Shown here: positions 21,200-22,796 of the stretch, piece by piece
Numbering within the stretch: position 1 is the first letter of the stretch
How the letters are laid out: each line of letters opens with the position of its first letter
DNA from: CAZOVB01 sp046541415
GTDB taxonomy: Bacteria; Planctomycetota; Phycisphaerae; SM23-33
Assembly (NCBI GenBank): GCA_046541415.1
Contig: JBKHDI010000062.1
Coordinates: forward strand, 1 to 22,796
Direction: 5' to 3'
Length of the DNA stretch: 22,796 bases
The notes under the pieces: generated by a model
What the model saw: only the letters and a program-made list of their open reading frames with translations
Told to the model about the DNA's origin: nothing
Database searches by the model: none
Program-made: the position numbers and the translations under genes

Positions 21200-22726
21200 A
21201 TGGCCTGCTACCTCGGAATCGATGTCGGAACCAGCGGAACCAAGACCCTGGTCATGGACGCCGCGTGCAAAGTCCTCGCCACGGCCACCGCGGAGCATGG
21301 CATTTCCACACCCAAGCCCGGTTGGTCCGAGCAGAACCCCGAAAACTGGTGGAAGGCGACGTGCCAATCGGTCAAGCAGGCCGTCAAACGGGCCGGCGTG
21401 GGCAAGGACGAGATCAGCGCCATCGGCTTTTCCGGGCAGATGCACGGCCTGGTGATCACCGACGGAGCGGGCAAGCCCCTGCGCGACAGCCTGATCTGGA
21501 ACGATCAGCGTACGGCCGAGCAGGCCATCCAGATCGAACGGGCCGTGGGGGGCAGGAAAAAGCTCATCAACCTGGTCGGCAATGCAGCGATGACCTCCTT
21601 TACCCTCACCAAGCTGCTCTGGGTCCGCCAGCACGAGCCGAAGATCTACGACCAGATCAAACACCTCCTGCTGCCCAAGGACTACGTCCGCTTCAAGATG
21701 ACCGGCCTCTACGCCGGCGACGTCTCGGACATGTCCGGAACGCTGATGCTCGACCAGCGCAAACGCAGCTGGTGCAAGAAGATCCTCGATACCTTCCAGA
21801 TCGACGCCGACATCCTGCCCGACGTCTACGAATCGCATGAGGTCGTCGGCGAACTGACGCCCCAGGCCGCCAGGGCCATGGGCCTCAAGCCCGGTATCCA
21901 GGTCACCGCAGGCGGCGGGGATCAGCCGGTCGGCGCGGTGGGCAACGGCGTGGTCCGCGACGGGCTGACCAGCGCGACCATGGGCACCAGCGGGGTGGTC
22001 TTCACCCACTCGAAGGACTACGTCGCCGACCCGGAAAGTCGCGTCAACACCTTCTGCGCCTCCGTCGACGGCCAGTACTGCATGTTCGGCTGCGTCATGG
22101 CCGCCGGCGGCTCGTTCCAGTGGTACCGCAACGTGCTCGGGGAGGACCAGATCGCCGAGGCGAAGAAAAAGGGCGTAGACCCCTACGAGCTGCTGACCGC
22201 CCAGGCCAGCTCAGCCCCGGCCGGGTGCGAGGGCGTCTTCTTCCTGCCCTACCTCACCGGCGAACGAACGCCCCACGCCGACCCCAACGCCAAGGCCTGC
22301 TGGATCGGGATCCACGCCCGGACGACCCGGAACGAACTGGTCCGCTCGGTGCTGGAAGGCGTGAGCTTCGCGATGAACGACGTGGTCTGCTGCCTCAAGG
22401 GCCGCGGCGCGAACATCCGCGAGATCCGCCTATCCGGTGGCGGGGCACGCAGCGCGTTCTGGCGACAGCTCCAGGCGGATATCTACGGCATCAAGTGCGT
22501 GACCATCAACGCCGAAGAAGGCCCCGCCTACGGCGCAGCCCTGCTGGCAGCGACCGGGGCCGGCGAGTTCTCCTCCGTCGCCCAGGCCTGCAAGGCCGGC
22601 ATCGAAATCACCCGCACGATCAAGCCCGAATCCAGCACCAAAAAACTCTACGCCGCCCACTACCAGCAGTTCAAACGCCTCTACCCCGCCCTGGCCGACG
22701 AGTTCCAGTACATCGCGAAACTGTAG
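21200..22726 (+). CDS. xylB: Xylulokinase XylB
   Basis: This 508-residue FGGY-family sugar kinase would phosphorylate D-xylulose to xylulose 5-phosphate with ATP, feeding the pentose phosphate pathway. Seen: the phosphate-binding GIDVGTSGTKT with D8, FSGQMHGLV and WNDQRT (substrate region, XylB-type), GGGDQPVGAVGNG with the catalytic D241, and the C-terminal LSGGGARSAFWRQLQADIYG. Length is close to E. coli XylB (484). FSGQMHG and WNDQRT favour xylulokinase over glycerol or gluconate kinase, though substrate must be inferred. No xylose isomerase, transporter or regulator is visible; the next gene downstream is outside the window. The repeat-rich leader suggests sugar-dependent control. Confidence 0.92.
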   Translation: MACYLGIDVGTSGTKTLVMDAACKVLATATAEHGISTPKPGWSEQNPENWWKATCQSVKQAVKRAGVGKDEISAIGFSGQMHGLVITDGAGKPLRDSLIWNDQRTAEQAIQIERAVGGRKKLINLVGNAAMTSFTLTKLLWVRQHEPKIYDQIKHLLLPKDYVRFKMTGLYAGDVSDMSGTLMLDQRKRSWCKKILDTFQIDADILPDVYESHEVVGELTPQAARAMGLKPGIQVTAGGGDQPVGAVGNGVVRDGLTSATMGTSGVVFTHSKDYVADPESRVNTFCASVDGQYCMFGCVMAAGGSFQWYRNVLGEDQIAEAKKKGVDPYELLTAQASSAPAGCEGVFFLPYLTGERTPHADPNAKACWIGIHARTTRNELVRSVLEGVSFAMNDVVCCLKGRGANIREIRLSGGGARSAFWRQLQADIYGIKCVTINAEEGPAYGAALLAATGAGEFSSVAQACKAGIEITRTIKPESSTKKLYAAHYQQFKRLYPALADEFQYIAKL

Positions 22727-22744
22727 ACAACGACGCAGTTTGGT

Positions 22745-22787
22745 CCCCGGGTATGGTGCCGGGGTTCACGCCATAGGCGTAACCCCG
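22745..22787. repeat. Two overlapping hairpins after xylB
   Basis: CCCCGG/CCGGGG (22745-22750/22759-22764) overlaps a longer stem, 22760-22772 with 22776-22787, which has 12 base pairs, one bulged C and an ATA loop. The two cannot form together. No T run is present before the window ends. It may be a rho-independent-like stop without a T tract or a REP-type repeat. Confidence 0.4.
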
Positions 22788-22796
22788 CGCGACGGG

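Noticed and set aside
1..22796. tRNA, rRNA, CRISPR arrays, transposases, prophage or anti-phage genes
   Set aside because: None seen by eye: no regularly spaced repeats, no DDE or recombinase motifs, no tRNA-like cloverleaf with a T-loop signature. A tRNAscan or HMM search was not possible here.

Overview
The window looks like a chromosomal segment of a planctomycete, most likely Phycisphaerae-related. The signs are three tandem prepilin-type proteins sharing a G|FTLIELLVVIAIIALLVSILLPSL-like N-terminus with an H-Xn-DG motif near the C-terminus, a large YidC with a basic C-terminal tail, a DUF58/BatA pair, an AsmA-like protein, high GC with strong GC3, and a mix of Shine-Dalgarno-led and apparently leaderless genes. 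The assignment is inferred from protein families only; there is no rRNA or tRNA gene here.

Layout. (1) 40-885: a lipoprotein gene on the minus strand, then a short hairpin-rich stretch that ends in a plus-strand terminator and may hold a small RNA. (2) 983-6555: a plus-strand operon rsmD - DUF58 protein - BatA-like VWA membrane protein - ABC exporter, with 1-3 nt overlaps between the first three genes. (3) 6543-9260: three minus-strand pseudopilin-like genes, each with its own TATAAT box. (4) 9376-9633: remains of an unidentified plus-strand gene with an in-frame amber codon. (5) 9650-12685: a divergent pair (AsmA-like membrane protein and DUF547-like lipoprotein), followed by a double-ACT protein convergent to the lipoprotein. 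(6) 12743-16627: tsaB (minus), then a metallophosphoesterase and yidC (plus). (7) 16641-18767: a GH42 beta-galactosidase directly behind yidC. (8) 18819-20923: an internally deleted ABC exporter remnant and folC, both minus, separated by a rho-independent terminator. (9) 21200-22726: a xylulokinase gene behind a leader region crowded with direct and inverted repeats.

How the genes work together. Most are housekeeping or envelope functions: rRNA methylation (RsmD), tRNA t6A synthesis (TsaB), membrane protein insertion (YidC), folate polyglutamylation (FolC). The GH42 enzyme and xylulokinase suggest use of plant or algal sugars, but they are not in one operon. I found no defence system, prophage, CRISPR array or intact mobile element.

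The points most worth a second look are the in-frame deletion product of an ABC exporter, the repeat-rich xylB leader with a 22-bp-spaced direct repeat, the decayed gene with one amber codon, the near-leaderless promoters of folC and the first lipoprotein (identical -10-to-ATG spacing), and the possible small RNA upstream of rsmD.
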